Numbered from the stretch's first letter, positions 50,638-61,531 are shown. The stretch is 64,000 bases of DNA from Arthrobacter sp. ISL-72 (GCF_018613755.1 NZ_JAGGPP010000033.1:1-64000), one strand, 5' to 3'. Notes: a model not told the origin generated them from the sequence alone. A program made the numbers and translations.

Positions 50638-51216
50638 TCAGGGAGCCTTCGCAGCCTTGGCGGCGGCCTTGGCAGCCTGCTTGCTTGCGCGAACCTTGGT
50701 CAGCGACTCCGGGTCCACAATGTCGGCAACCGACAGGAACGAGTCCTCCTGGCCGTAGTGGCCCGCGGCTTCGCGCCAGCCCTTGGCTTGGAGTCCGCAT
50801 TGCTTCCCCAGCAGCGCCAGGAAGATCTTGGCTTTCTGTTCGCCGAATCCGGGCAGGGCCTTGAGCCGGCGCAGCACCTCCTTGCCGTCAGGATCACCCT
50901 GGGTCCAGATGGCTTTGGCGTCCCCGTTCCAGTCGCTGTGCACGGTCTCGGCGAGGGCCTGGACGCGGGCGGCCATGGATCCCGGGAACCGGTGAACGGC
51001 GGGCCGCTCCTTGAACACCTCGACGAAGCCCTGGGGGTCATACCCGGCGATCGCGGCCGGGTCCATGGAACCGATGCGCGTCCGGATCTTTTCGGGGCCG
51101 GCAAACGCGGACTCCATGGTCACCTGCTGGTCCAGCAGCATGCCGGTGAGCAGAGCAAAGGCGTCATCGCTGAGTAATTTATCGGCGGCGGGGTCCCCTG
51201 TGATGTGCAGTTCCAT
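50638..51216 (-). CDS. HhH-GPD family base-excision repair protein
   Basis: A 192-residue helix-hairpin-helix/Gly-Pro-Asp DNA glycosylase-like protein of an uncharacterised actinobacterial subfamily. The N-terminus has AFALLTGMLLDQQVTMESAF and the hairpin reads LKALPGFGEQKAKIFLALLGKQ. The conserved catalytic Lys/Asp set of well-known enzymes is not clearly present, which is usual for this subfamily. The Lys/Ala-rich tail (KQAAKAAAKAAKAP) could bind DNA. It stands between the nickel permease and a small membrane protein gene. Confidence 0.85.
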   Translation of the reverse strand: MELHITGDPAADKLLSDDAFALLTGMLLDQQVTMESAFAGPEKIRTRIGSMDPAAIAGYDPQGFVEVFKERPAVHRFPGSMAARVQALAETVHSDWNGDAKAIWTQGDPDGKEVLRRLKALPGFGEQKAKIFLALLGKQCGLQAKGWREAAGHYGQEDSFLSVADIVDPESLTKVRASKQAAKAAAKAAKAP

Positions 51217-51250
51217 GCGTCCTATCCTCCCACCCGCGCCGCTCCACCTT

Positions 51251-52324
51251 CTAGGAGCCCGGCGCCGCGCCCTTCAACCGTCCCCGGACGGCCGCAGTAC
51301 CCCAGACAGCCAGCAGCAGCCCCGCGAGGAGCAAGCCGGCGTCACCCAGGTCGATGGAACCCAGCCATAGGGTCATCGGATCCTTCAGGCCAAAGGCCGC
51401 GTTGAAGAATCCACCCAGCGTGATGACCGCGATCAACAGCGCCGATGCGGCCGAGACACCTGTGATCAAGGCGTTGAATCCGAGCTTGCGGAGCGGATCG
51501 TCGACGGCCGACTTGTACATCCGTAGCATCGCCACCCCGTTGAGCGAATCGCACAGCGTCATTGCTGCCGCGAACGCGAAGGGCAGTGCCATCAGTGCCA
51601 GTGGGGAAACGCCGGCGAGGGAGGCCGCCGTCGTCATCACCAGCAGCCCGATGGTGGTGGCGGTGTCGAACCCGAGCCCGAACAGGAAGCCGATCACGTA
51701 GATGTTCCGCGGATGCTGGACGCGCGAGAGCGGCCGGGCCAGGAGCCGGGCGACGAAGCCTTTGGCTTCCAGGTCCTCCAGCGTGATGCTGGCCCCGGTG
51801 CGCGCGCTGCGGTAGAGCTGCGTGGCCTGCAGGAACGCCGAGCCGTTGAAGATGCCCATCATCAACAGGAACAGCCCGGAAACCCCGCTGCCGATCAGCC
51901 CCAGCACCAGGTTCCCGGTGGTCCCCTCCTCCATCAGCCGGCCCACCAGCGTTGCCCCGGAGACCACCAGGACGCCGGCGAGGATCACCACGGAACTGTG
52001 CCCCAGGCTGAACGCGAAACCGACACTGACCGGGTCCCGCCGCTGTGCCACGAACTTGCGGGTGGAGTTGTCGATCGCGGCGATGTGGTCCCAGTCGTAG
52101 CTGTGCTTGACCCCGGCCAGATAGGCCGTCAGGACCAGCCCCAGCGCGAGCGGCTGCCCCCCTCCTCCGGCAGTGCCGGTCATCGGAAAAGTGCCCGCCA
52201 ACAACAGCACGACGGCGGCGAAATGCAATGCGGCTACGGCCCCGAACGTCCACAGCAACCTGGCGCGCACCGACAGCTGTTCGCGTTTGCGGTAGAGCAC
52301 GGCCAGCTCTGTCAGCGAAGTCAT
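51251..52324 (-). CDS. HoxN/NixA-type nickel (cobalt) permease
   Basis: A 357-residue NiCoT-family permease with about eight membrane helices. The metal-binding signature is GVKHSYDWDHIAAIDNSTRK, where His and Asp residues bind nickel; FAFSLGHSSVVIL and GFLFGLGFDTATTIGLL are the other family blocks. It imports Ni2+ needed by the urease. The ATG at 52322-52324 overlaps the ureD stop by one base (TGATG), making it the last gene of the urease operon. Confidence 0.92.
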   Translation of the reverse strand: MTSLTELAVLYRKREQLSVRARLLWTFGAVAALHFAAVVLLLAGTFPMTGTAGGGGQPLALGLVLTAYLAGVKHSYDWDHIAAIDNSTRKFVAQRRDPVSVGFAFSLGHSSVVILAGVLVVSGATLVGRLMEEGTTGNLVLGLIGSGVSGLFLLMMGIFNGSAFLQATQLYRSARTGASITLEDLEAKGFVARLLARPLSRVQHPRNIYVIGFLFGLGFDTATTIGLLVMTTAASLAGVSPLALMALPFAFAAAMTLCDSLNGVAMLRMYKSAVDDPLRKLGFNALITGVSAASALLIAVITLGGFFNAAFGLKDPMTLWLGSIDLGDAGLLLAGLLLAVWGTAAVRGRLKGAAPGS

Positions 52325-53220
52325 CAGTGTTTCCTCAGGTTCATGGGTTCCTGCCCATGCCAAGTGTGGCGCAGCAGTGACGTGCACGCACCCAGCAATC
52401 GGTTGAGTTCCTCGGTGCTGTTGGCCAGCGAACGAAGGACCAGCCCCATGGTGCCGGCGACAGCCCCGGTGAGGGAAATCCCGGTGTAGGCGTCATGGCC
52501 GGCCGTTATTGTGTGGATCTCATCGGCGAGCGCCTGGTCCACCCGGGGATCCACCACCACCAGTGAGCCCAGGTGGCTGAACCCCTCCATGAAGCCCATC
52601 CCGGTCACGTCATTGAGGGGAGGCCGGATGAGCAGGTTGTCGAGCGCCAGCAGCCGGGAAACGCCGTCGGCCTCCACGTGGATCTCGTTGCGCAGCCGCA
52701 GTTCCTCGTACCGGAAGGACGCCCCGTCCGGGGACCAGCCCGGCGTGATCACCTCGGCCATGACCAGGCTCGACGACGGCCGGACGGTGATGTGCGTCTT
52801 CTGCCGGTAGCTGGCCTCCCGGTAGGCGATGACCTGGTCCGGGGCGAGCTCCAGCTGTGCCCCCTCCCCCAGCCGGATAGTCATGCGCTGCTCCGCAAAC
52901 GACCCCGGCGTCCGGTAGATCTTGGTGGCCGACTGGGTGGTCAGCAGCAATTTCGCGTCCGCTTCCACCTCCACATCGAGCACGTAGAGGTCGGCCCCCA
53001 GATAGGCCCCGCCCGGGTTCACGAGCACATAACAAACCTGCCCGGACTCATCCAGATAGTGCGGCCGAAGGACCCGGAGCGCACCTTGATAGTACTGGTG
53101 CACGGCCACGGACCGCTGGCCCCGCACGGCCACCCGCAAGGCGAGTTTCCCCATCGGCGCGTGACCCGCCGGTGCCCCAACAGCCCTCGCCCCAGCCGCC
53201 GGTGCCGCCGTCGTGCTCAT
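52324..53220 (-). CDS. ureD: Urease accessory protein UreD (UreH)
   Basis: A 298-residue UreD, the scaffold that with UreF and UreG loads nickel into urease. Family blocks seen are YYLGALRVLRPHYLDESGQ-type N-terminus (QYYQGALRVLRPHYLD), ADLYVLDVEVEADAKLLLTTQSATKIYRT, DQVIAYREASYRQKTHI and EVITPGWSPDG. Start is ATG at 53218-53220, overlapping the ureG stop (ATGA); a longer frame to 53259 lies inside ureG. The order ureG-ureD followed by the nickel permease is common in actinobacteria. Confidence 0.9.
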   Translation of the reverse strand: MSTTAAPAAGARAVGAPAGHAPMGKLALRVAVRGQRSVAVHQYYQGALRVLRPHYLDESGQVCYVLVNPGGAYLGADLYVLDVEVEADAKLLLTTQSATKIYRTPGSFAEQRMTIRLGEGAQLELAPDQVIAYREASYRQKTHITVRPSSSLVMAEVITPGWSPDGASFRYEELRLRNEIHVEADGVSRLLALDNLLIRPPLNDVTGMGFMEGFSHLGSLVVVDPRVDQALADEIHTITAGHDAYTGISLTGAVAGTMGLVLRSLANSTEELNRLLGACTSLLRHTWHGQEPMNLRKH

Positions 53221-53834
53221 TGGGCCAAATCGAGCATCAGCACGTCGCGGCGCACCCATTCGATGACCGCGTCCAGTCCTTCGTCCGTCTTGAGGTTGGT
53301 GAAGCAGAACGGTTTTTCGCCGCGGAATTCGCGCGAGTCCCGCTCCATCACGGCGAGGTCTGCTCCCACGTGCGGCGCGAGGTCGGTCTTGTTGATGATG
53401 AAGAGGTCAGACTTGATCATGCCCTGGCCGGCCTTGCGCGGGATCTTCTCGCCCTGCGCCACGTCGATGATGTAGATCGAGAAATCCACCAGCTCCGGGC
53501 TGAAGGTGGCGGACAGGTTGTCGCCGCCGGACTCCACAAAAATGACCTGCAGGTCCGGGTGCCGCTTCTTGAGCTCCTCGATGGCGGCCGTGTTCATGGA
53601 GGTGTCTTCGCGGATGGCGGTGTGCGGGCAGCCGCCGGTTTCGACGCCGATGATCCGGTCCTCGGGCAGGATCCCGTTGGCGGCCAGGATCTTCGCATCC
53701 TCGATGGTGTAGATGTCGTTGGTGATGGCGGCCATGGAGATTTCGCGGCTCATGTGCCGGGTGAGGCGCTCCACCAGCTGGGTCTTGCCGGCGCCGACCG
53801 GTCCGCCGATGCCGATTTTGATGGGTTCAGACAT
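53217..53834 (-). CDS. ureG: Urease accessory GTPase UreG
   Basis: A 205-residue SIMIBI-class GTPase that powers nickel delivery. The P loop is GGPVGAGKTQLV (about 10-21), the metal Cys-x-His motif is GCPHTAIRED near 68-77, the Walker B region is IFVESGGDNL and guanine recognition is NKTDLAPHVG. All key residues are present. ATG at 53832-53834 starts 12 bases after the ureF stop. Confidence 0.95.
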   Translation of the reverse strand: MSEPIKIGIGGPVGAGKTQLVERLTRHMSREISMAAITNDIYTIEDAKILAANGILPEDRIIGVETGGCPHTAIREDTSMNTAAIEELKKRHPDLQVIFVESGGDNLSATFSPELVDFSIYIIDVAQGEKIPRKAGQGMIKSDLFIINKTDLAPHVGADLAVMERDSREFRGEKPFCFTNLKTDEGLDAVIEWVRRDVLMLDLAQ

Positions 53835-53846
53835 TCTGTCCTCCTA

Positions 53847-54548
53847 CTAGCTCATGAACATGCGGGCACGTTGACGCTCGTGCCGCATCTGCGAAACTTC
53901 CAGCCCGGGACTCACGGCCCCGAAGTCGTCCGGCGTCAGGTGCCGGATCCTTCCGACGGCGGCAGCGACGTCGTCGGACGCTGCCCGAAGCAGCCGCTGG
54001 CCGGCGTTCTGTCCCAGGGGGATGGCGCGCACCGCGTTCTGGGTCAGCGAGGTGACCGTCGCGAAAAGGTAAGCGGCCAGCGCTTCGGCCAGCGGAACCC
54101 CCAGGGAACGGGCGACGACGGCGAACGCCAGCGGCTGATGGCCGGCGGCACGGCCCGCGGCCACCAGGCCGCGGTACTGCTCGAGTCCGGCGGAAGGAAA
54201 CACTTCAGCGCCGATCTGCAGCAGCCGGCCGCCCATCTTGATGCTTGCCTCCCGCAGCTGCCGGGGCAGGAGCAGCGCGGTGAGCCGTGCATCCAGCTCG
54301 GCCACGGGAACGTCCTCGTACACGAACCGGACGGCCAGCCCGTCGGAATAGGTCAGCTGCTGGCCCACGTATGCGGCCAGCCACACCCCGAAGGATTCCT
54401 CGTCGTGGACCAGGCCCCGCTCAATATACGTCTCGAATCCGAGCGAGTGGGCGAACGCCCCGGTAGGGAGCGCGGAGTCGGTCAGCTGCTGCAGGGCGAG
54501 CTGGTAGCCATCTGCCGCAGCGGCGGAGTCAGTGGCTGTGTTCGGCAT
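53847..54548 (-). CDS. ureF: Urease accessory protein UreF
   Basis: A 233-residue all-helical UreF. It has the family opening LALQQLTDSALPTGAFAHSLGFETYIERGLVHD and the middle SLGVPLAEALAAYLFATVTSLTQNAVRAIPLGQ. UreF gates the GTPase activity of UreG in the UreD-UreF-UreG complex. Start ATG at 54546-54548 overlaps the ureE end by 20 bases. Confidence 0.92.
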   Translation of the reverse strand: MPNTATDSAAAADGYQLALQQLTDSALPTGAFAHSLGFETYIERGLVHDEESFGVWLAAYVGQQLTYSDGLAVRFVYEDVPVAELDARLTALLLPRQLREASIKMGGRLLQIGAEVFPSAGLEQYRGLVAAGRAAGHQPLAFAVVARSLGVPLAEALAAYLFATVTSLTQNAVRAIPLGQNAGQRLLRAASDDVAAAVGRIRHLTPDDFGAVSPGLEVSQMRHERQRARMFMS

Positions 54549-55014
54549 GGCGGAAGGGGACGGGCATCACGCGTTCCTGGCGCTCGTACGGCACGCCGAC
54601 GTGTTTGAGGTAGTCCTCCACGGTGTGGTCGTAGGCGCACACCATCACTTCGGCGCCGTATTCGGAACCGGCGTCGAAGAACTGGGCCTGCAGGTGCCGG
54701 TTGCCGAGCGAATGCGCCACCACGCCCATTTCGTGGACAGTGCGCGGGGCCACCACCAGGACGTCGGTGGGGAGCACGGACACCACGATCATGTTGGTTT
54801 CGGCAACATGGAGGATGTCGCCGTCGCGCAGGTCGCCGGAACCTGACGGCAGCCGGATGCCGATCTCCTTGCCGTGGTCCGTGGTGACGCGCTGGATGCG
54901 TTTGACCAGCTGCACGCTGGGAAGCACCACCTTCTCCTGGTGCAGCCCGGCGTACTCACCGGCCTTGGCGGCGGGCAGATCATGCAGGTTGCCGAGGACT
55001 TTCTGGATAATCAC
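54529..55014 (-). CDS. ureE: Urease accessory metallochaperone UreE
   Basis: A 161-residue UreE that delivers nickel to the accessory complex. The N-terminal half is the peptide-binding domain (MIIQKVLGNLHDL), and the C-terminal half has the family segment AHSLGNRHLQAQFFDAGSEYGAEVMVCAYDHTVEDYLKHVGVP with a His suitable for Ni binding; the tail HAEHSH adds metal ligands but is short. Start is GTG at 55012-55014 after GGAGCACCAA. Confidence 0.92.
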   Translation of the reverse strand: MIIQKVLGNLHDLPAAKAGEYAGLHQEKVVLPSVQLVKRIQRVTTDHGKEIGIRLPSGSGDLRDGDILHVAETNMIVVSVLPTDVLVVAPRTVHEMGVVAHSLGNRHLQAQFFDAGSEYGAEVMVCAYDHTVEDYLKHVGVPYERQERVMPVPFRHAEHSH

Positions 55015-55056
55015 TTGGTGCTCCGATGGGTCTGTGGTGCTCCGGGTAGTCGGGGG

Positions 55057-56798
<1,742 letters not shown>

Positions 56799-56802
<4 letters not shown>

Positions 56803-57155
56803 TGGGCAGCCCCTTCCGGCGCAGCGGACGCGGCGGCTTGTTGGCCGCGGGAAAGCGGTCCGTTGACCGCGTTGCTGAGGCCGTGAACCTCGCGGCTGCC
56901 CGCCAGTTCGATCAGGCGGACGGTCTTGCTGTCCCCCGGCTCGAACCGGGCCGCCGTGCCCGCCGGGATGTCCAGCCGGCGGCCGTAGGCGGCGTTGCGG
57001 TCAAAATCCAGAGCGCGGTTCGCTTCGGCGAAATGGTAGTGCGAACCCACCTGCACGGGCCGGTCACCGGTGTTAACAACGACGACGTCCACCGCCTCGC
57101 GTCCCGCGTTGATCGTCACGGGCGCCGAGCCCAGAACGTACTCACCAGGAATCAT
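56799..57155 (-). CDS. ureB: Urease beta subunit
   Basis: A 118-residue urease beta subunit. The fold is recognised from MIPGEYVLGSAPVTINAGREAVDVVVVNTGDRPVQVGSHYHFAEANRALDFDR, and the C-terminal EPGDSKTVRLIELAGSREVHG; it is structural and packs on the alpha subunit. The ATG at 57153-57155 follows the ureA stop by ten bases. The frame extending to 57224 lies in ureA and has no family match. Confidence 0.95.
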
Positions 57156-57165
57156 TGCCCTGCCC

Positions 57166-57468
57166 CTATCGGATCGGATCGTGGACAGTGACGAGCTTGG
57201 TGCCGTCCGGGAACGTGGCCTCAATCTGGACGTCGTGGATCATCTCCGGCACGCCCTCCATCACGTCATCGCGGCCCAGCAGGGTGGTGCCGTAACTCAT
57301 GAGTTCGGCCACGGTGCGTCCGTCCCGTGCGCCTTCGATCAGTTCATAGCTGATGATCGCCACAGCCTCGGGGAAGTTCAGTTTCAGGCCGCGGGCCTGC
57401 CGCCGCCTGGCGAGGTCTGCGGCGACCACGATCATGAGCTTTTCCTGCTCACGGGGCATCAGATGCAT
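57166..57468 (-). CDS. ureA: Urease gamma subunit
   Basis: A 100-residue urease gamma subunit, first gene of the operon. The whole length matches, MHLMPREQEKLMIVVAADLARRR at the start and NFPEAVAIISYELIEGARDGRTVAELM in the middle, then VPEMIHDVQIEATFPDGTKLV. The ATG at 57466-57468 follows AAGGGATTTCC. About 180 bases of intergenic space upstream should carry the promoter; I saw no clear operator in it. Confidence 0.95.
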   Translation of the reverse strand: MHLMPREQEKLMIVVAADLARRRQARGLKLNFPEAVAIISYELIEGARDGRTVAELMSYGTTLLGRDDVMEGVPEMIHDVQIEATFPDGTKLVTVHDPIR

Positions 57469-57645
57469 CGGAAATCCCTTCAAACGGCCCGGCACGGTCC
57501 TATGGTTATAGTCCCGGCGGGCCGGCCTTAGCCAGACCTGCCGGAGGACTACCGGGTATGGCTTGTCACCACACTAAGCCGGGCACGTTTCCGTAAGATT
57601 TCCGGGGCAGCCTGCAACGGCTGCCAAGCGACCCCTCAGCGGCCC

Positions 57646-57948
57646 TTAGCCTTCACATTCAACGCAGTAGAAGTGACCGTTCTTTTCGCGCGCGATCTGG
57701 GACCGGTGCCGGACCAGGAAGCAGGAATAGCAGGTGAACTCGTCCTGGGCCTGGGGGATGACCTGAACCACGAGTTCCTCGGCGACGAACTCCCCGCCGG
57801 GGACCATGCCGTCATCCAGTGCGTCCGCTTCGTCCAGCTCGCGGACAACGCTCCGTGCATCAGGGGCGTTGGCGGACTGGAGTGCTTCGAGGGAGTTGTC
57901 CTGGGACTCCTTGACGTCGGATCGTACTTCGTCGTAATCGGTTGCCAC
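57646..57948 (-). CDS. DUF4193 domain-containing protein
   Basis: A 100-residue actinobacterial DUF4193 protein. It has the acidic N-terminus VATDYDEVRSDVKESQDNSLEAL and the family core DEFTCYSCFLVRHRSQIA followed by GHFYCVECEG, which carries four Cys as a zinc ribbon. Function is unknown. The GTG at 57946-57948 was chosen because it opens the conserved VATDYD start; the frame extends to 57996 without family sequence. Confidence 0.88.
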   Translation of the reverse strand: MATDYDEVRSDVKESQDNSLEALQSANAPDARSVVRELDEADALDDGMVPGGEFVAEELVVQVIPQAQDEFTCYSCFLVRHRSQIAREKNGHFYCVECEG

Positions 57949-58042
57949 TTTAGGTGTTTCTCTTTTCTGGTGTTTTACCTGACGGGACTGCAACATACAC
58001 CATTCCGCTGTTATTCCCTCACTGATTAAGCTTAGGGCGCTA

Positions 58043-59080
58043 TCAGGAAGCGGGAGCGGCAGTGGAATCCCTCACCACCAGCTGCGTTGCCAGTTCCACG
58101 TGGGTCGATTCCAGGGTTTCCCCGTTGGCCAGCCGCAGGATCGACCGCAGGGCCGTCCGGCCCATTTCCTGGAGGGGCTGCGCCACGGAGGTCAGGCGGG
58201 GAACCGATTGTTCGGTGATGTCCGTCCCGTCGAAGCCCACCAGGCTCAGCTGTTCAGGCACCAGGATTCCCTGCAAGCGGGCCTCGTCCAGGATACCGAG
58301 GGCAATCGCATCGTTGCCGGCAAAGATGGCCGTGGGCGGGTCGGCGAGCGCGAACAGCTGGCGGGCGCCCACCACCCCGAAGTCCCGCCGGAACCGGCCG
58401 GCCAGGATGTAGTCCGGATTCGCAGGAATGTTGTTGGCGCGCAGGGCGGCGAGGTAGCCGTGGAGCCGGGCAACGCTGCATTCCGCAGCCTCGGAACCAC
58501 CCAGGAACGCGATCTTTTGGTGCCCCAGGGCGATCAGGTGTTCGGCCGCGGCCTTGCCTCCGGCCCAGTTGGTGGAACCCACGCTGACGAAACCGGAGCG
58601 GGGCGGGTTGAGCGGATCGATCACCACCACCGGGATGTTCCGGCGCCGGAAGGATTCCAGCTGGCCCGGGGTGATTTCCGATGTGACCAGGATGAGGCCC
58701 TTGCGGCCGGCGTCTGACAGCCGTTGCGACCATTGCTCGTGGTCGGTGTTCTGGAGCTTGGCCGGCGTGACGCTGCTCAGGACCACCTCGGCGCCTTCCT
58801 CGGCCGCGCAGTTCACGATTCCGGACATGACTTCCAGGGAGTAGGAACTGTTCAGTCCGTCAAAGACCAGGTCCACGAGCGCCGGCCCGGTGGACCTGAC
58901 CCTGCGCTGCATCGGCGACTCATAGCCAAGCTTCACCAAGGCCTTCTGGACCCGCGCGCGGGTGGCCTCCGCCACGTCGTCCCGGCCGTTGATGACCTTG
59001 GAAACGGTGGGCGCGGAGACCCCGGCAAGCGCTGCGACGTCGGCCAGGTTCAGCTTGGCCTTCGGCGTCTTTGCAGGCAT
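58043..59080 (-). CDS. LacI-family transcriptional repressor
   Basis: A 345-residue LacI-type repressor. The helix-turn-helix starts LNLADVAALAGVSAPTVSKVINGRDDVAE (about 9-37), and the periplasmic-binding-like domain has GLNSSYSLEVMSGI, GLILVTSEITPG and FAGNDAIALGILDEARLQG. It is divergent from a sugar-import operon and probably controls it. The ATG at 59078-59080 opens the typical MPAKTPKAKLNLADVA N-terminus; a frame to 59134 has no family sequence. An inverted CGAAAAATTTCG lies 15 bases upstream of this start. Confidence 0.9.
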   Translation of the reverse strand: MPAKTPKAKLNLADVAALAGVSAPTVSKVINGRDDVAEATRARVQKALVKLGYESPMQRRVRSTGPALVDLVFDGLNSSYSLEVMSGIVNCAAEEGAEVVLSSVTPAKLQNTDHEQWSQRLSDAGRKGLILVTSEITPGQLESFRRRNIPVVVIDPLNPPRSGFVSVGSTNWAGGKAAAEHLIALGHQKIAFLGGSEAAECSVARLHGYLAALRANNIPANPDYILAGRFRRDFGVVGARQLFALADPPTAIFAGNDAIALGILDEARLQGILVPEQLSLVGFDGTDITEQSVPRLTSVAQPLQEMGRTALRSILRLANGETLESTHVELATQLVVRDSTAAPAS

Positions 59081-59094
59081 CAGAACAACTTTCT

Positions 59095-59106
59095 CGAAAA
59101 ATTTCG
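59095..59106. promoter_or_regulatory. LacI-type operator candidate near the regulator start
   Basis: CGAAAAATTTCG is a near-perfect 12-bp palindrome. It differs by one base from the CGAAATATTTCG site in front of the sugar operon (59217-59228). It may be where the repressor controls its own gene. Confidence 0.5.
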
Positions 59107-59216
59107 TTGCCTGCAGTCTCCCCCACGAGAGCAACCCTCGTCAAGATTTGCCCCAAAAACCCTTGACGCCGGGACGAAATCGAGGCTACCTTCTAACTCA
59201 GTCAACGAATTAGTTG

Positions 59217-59228
59217 CGAAATATTTCG
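59217..59228. promoter_or_regulatory. LacI-type operator candidate before the sugar operon
   Basis: CGAAATATTTCG is a perfect 12-bp palindrome lying 86 bases before the solute-binding-protein ATG at 59314. Its sibling CGAAAAATTTCG is in front of the lacI-family gene. Confidence 0.6.
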
Positions 59229-59313
59229 AAACTGTCCGCACCTTCCTGCCGCCCCCGGGCCGGCACCCTCAACCAGCGCCGCAATGCCGCGGCTCTTTTC
59301 AACGGAGAACAGA

Positions 59314-60639
59314 ATGGAACCACGCCTTTCCTCACGCCGGTCATTCCTGGCCCTTGCTGCCCTCACTCCCCTGGCCGCCTGGACTGTGACCGCCTGCGGC
59401 ACCTCGGGCCCCGGCACGGCACCCGCCGGCGGTGCCACCTTTTGGTCCCTGACCGGAGAGCCCAACGAGTCCATCCGCAAAAAGAGCCTGGATGCCTTCA
59501 ATGCGGCCAATCCCGACTCCAGGATTGTGGCCACCGTTTTCCAGAACGATGCCTACAAGACCAAGATCAAGACGGCCATCGGCGCCGGCCAGGCGCCCAC
59601 CATCATCTACGGCTGGGGCGGCGGAACACTGAAGACCTACGCGCAGGCGGGCCAGGTGGAGGACCTCACCGGCTGGTTCGACTCCAATCCGGACGTCAAA
59701 GCCAAACTCTTCCCGTCCTCCTTTGCGGCGGCCACCATCGACGGCAAGATCTACGCCGTCCCGACGCAGACCGTCGCGCCGATTGTCTTCTACTACAACA
59801 AGGAACTGTTCGCGAAGGCCAACGCCCAGCCGCCCAAGACGTGGGACGACCTTCTGGCCCTGACCAAAACATTCAACGACATGGGCGTCGCCCCGCTGTC
59901 ACTCGGCGGCCAGTCGCGCTGGACGTCCATGATGTGGCTCGAGTACCTCTTGGACCGCATCGGCGGCCCGGAAGTCTTCCGGGCGATCTTCGACGGCAAA
60001 GCCAACGCATGGTCCGATCCCGCCGTCATCGAAACCTGCACCAAGATCCAGGACCTGGTCACCGCCAACGGCTTCATCAAGGGCTTCTCGTCCATCACGG
60101 CGGACAGCAACGCGGACCAGGCGCTGCTGTTCACCGGCAAGGCAGCCATGATGCTGCACGGCGCCTGGACGTACGGAGGCATGAAGCACGACGGCGGAAC
60201 GTTCGTCCAGGACGGCAAGCTCGGCTGGTTCGACTTCCCCGCCATCGGCGGCGGCAAGGGCGATCCCCGCAACACCGTGGGCAACCCCGCCCAGTACCTG
60301 TCCATCTCGGCCAAGGCGAGCGCCGCGGAGAAGGAGGCAGCCAAAAAGTTCTTCAAGGACGGGCTGCTCACCACGGACGAAATCACCGCCTACATTTCCT
60401 CCGGCGCGGTGCCCATTGTGCAGGGCATCGAGGACAAGCTGGCCTCCAGCGAGGACAAGGACTTCCTGAACTACGTGTACACGCTGAGCAAGAACGCCCC
60501 CAGCCTGCAGCAGTCCTGGGACCAGGCGCTGAGCCCCACCGCCGCGGAAGCACTCCTGAGCAACATCGACCAGCTGTTCCTGAAGTCCATCACCCCCGAA
60601 CAGTTTGCGGCGAACATGAATGCGACGCTCGGCAAATGA
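59314..60639 (+). CDS. ABC transporter sugar-binding lipoprotein, extracellular
   Basis: A 441-residue extracellular solute-binding protein of the CUT1 (MalE/UgpB) class. The N-terminus has twin arginines SSRRSFLALAAL and a lipobox ending TVTAC, so it is probably a Tat-exported lipoprotein. The mature part has TFWSLTGEPNESIRKKSLDAFNAANP, PTIIYGWGGG and IVFYYNKELFAKAN, all typical of this class. ATG at 59314 follows GGAGAACAG. Its stop overlaps the first permease start (ATGA), making it the first gene of the import operon. Ligand is likely a di- or oligosaccharide. Confidence 0.9.
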   Translation: MEPRLSSRRSFLALAALTPLAAWTVTACGTSGPGTAPAGGATFWSLTGEPNESIRKKSLDAFNAANPDSRIVATVFQNDAYKTKIKTAIGAGQAPTIIYGWGGGTLKTYAQAGQVEDLTGWFDSNPDVKAKLFPSSFAAATIDGKIYAVPTQTVAPIVFYYNKELFAKANAQPPKTWDDLLALTKTFNDMGVAPLSLGGQSRWTSMMWLEYLLDRIGGPEVFRAIFDGKANAWSDPAVIETCTKIQDLVTANGFIKGFSSITADSNADQALLFTGKAAMMLHGAWTYGGMKHDGGTFVQDGKLGWFDFPAIGGGKGDPRNTVGNPAQYLSISAKASAAEKEAAKKFFKDGLLTTDEITAYISSGAVPIVQGIEDKLASSEDKDFLNYVYTLSKNAPSLQQSWDQALSPTAAEALLSNIDQLFLKSITPEQFAANMNATLGK

Positions 60640-61529
60640 GCACGGCAGAAATGAGCAGGGCCCGACGGGGATCACTGGGCTGGATGGTCCTGCCGGCCCT
60701 GCTGTTCTTCACGGTGTTCGCCGTCCTTCCCCTCCTGGGCGTCGTGGCCCTGAGCTTCACCAACTGGGACGGTATCGGCGCGATCAGCGCGGCGGGCATG
60801 GACAACTGGCTCGCTGTGCTCTCCGACCCCGTCATGTACAACGCCGTCTGGCTGACCTTCGTGATCATGGTGGTTTCGTGGCTCGTGCAGACGCCCCTCA
60901 GCCTGCTGCTGGGCACCTTCACCGCTGGCAGCCAGCGGTACCGGGCCGTGCTTGCGGTGCTCTATTTCCTGCCGCTCCTGCTCTCCTCCGCGGCCATCGC
61001 CATTGCGTACAAGGCCCTGCTGGATCCGAACTTCGGGCTGGCGGAAGGCCTGGGCCTGCCGTTCCTGGCGCAGGACTGGCTCGGCCAGCCGCAACTGGTC
61101 CTCTTCCTGGTGATCTTCGTGATCGCCTGGCAGTTCGTCCCGTTCCACACGCTGATCTACCAAGGCGGCGTCCGGCAGATCCCCAAGTCCCTCTATGAGG
61201 CAGCGGAGATTGACGGCGCCGGCCGGGTGAAGCAGTTCTTCTACATCACCGTTCCTCAGCTGAAATACACCATCATCACGTCATCCACCCTGATGGTGGT
61301 GGGCTCGCTGACCTACTTCGACCTCATCTTCGTGCTCACCGCCGGCGGCCCGGGCAACTCCACCCGGATCCTCGCCCTGGACATGTACCTGACCGGGTTC
61401 CGGGCCAACCTGATGGGCCCCGCCAGTGTTACCGCAGTCATCCTCGTTGTGGTGGGACTCGGCCTTGCCCTGCTGCTGCAGCGGCTGGGCGGCAAGAACG
61501 CCGGCGGCAGCCAGCTGGAAGGACTCTGA
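60636..61529 (+). CDS. ABC sugar permease, MalF-like
   Basis: A 297-residue CUT1 inner-membrane permease with about six helices. The first helix is LPALLFFTVFAVLPLLGVVAL, and the EAA loop that contacts the ATPase reads SLYEAAEIDGAGRVKQFFYITVPQL. The ATG at 60636 overlaps the binding-protein stop (ATGA). It pairs with the MalG-like permease two bases downstream. Confidence 0.92.
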   Translation: MSTAEMSRARRGSLGWMVLPALLFFTVFAVLPLLGVVALSFTNWDGIGAISAAGMDNWLAVLSDPVMYNAVWLTFVIMVVSWLVQTPLSLLLGTFTAGSQRYRAVLAVLYFLPLLLSSAAIAIAYKALLDPNFGLAEGLGLPFLAQDWLGQPQLVLFLVIFVIAWQFVPFHTLIYQGGVRQIPKSLYEAAEIDGAGRVKQFFYITVPQLKYTIITSSTLMVVGSLTYFDLIFVLTAGGPGNSTRILALDMYLTGFRANLMGPASVTAVILVVVGLGLALLLQRLGGKNAGGSQLEGL

Positions 61530-61531
61530 CC

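Noticed and set aside
59214..60635. Upstream half of a 771-residue frame ending in the MalF-like permease
   Set aside because: It is the wrong frame of the binding-protein gene; the permease begins at the ATG 60636 that overlaps the SBP stop.
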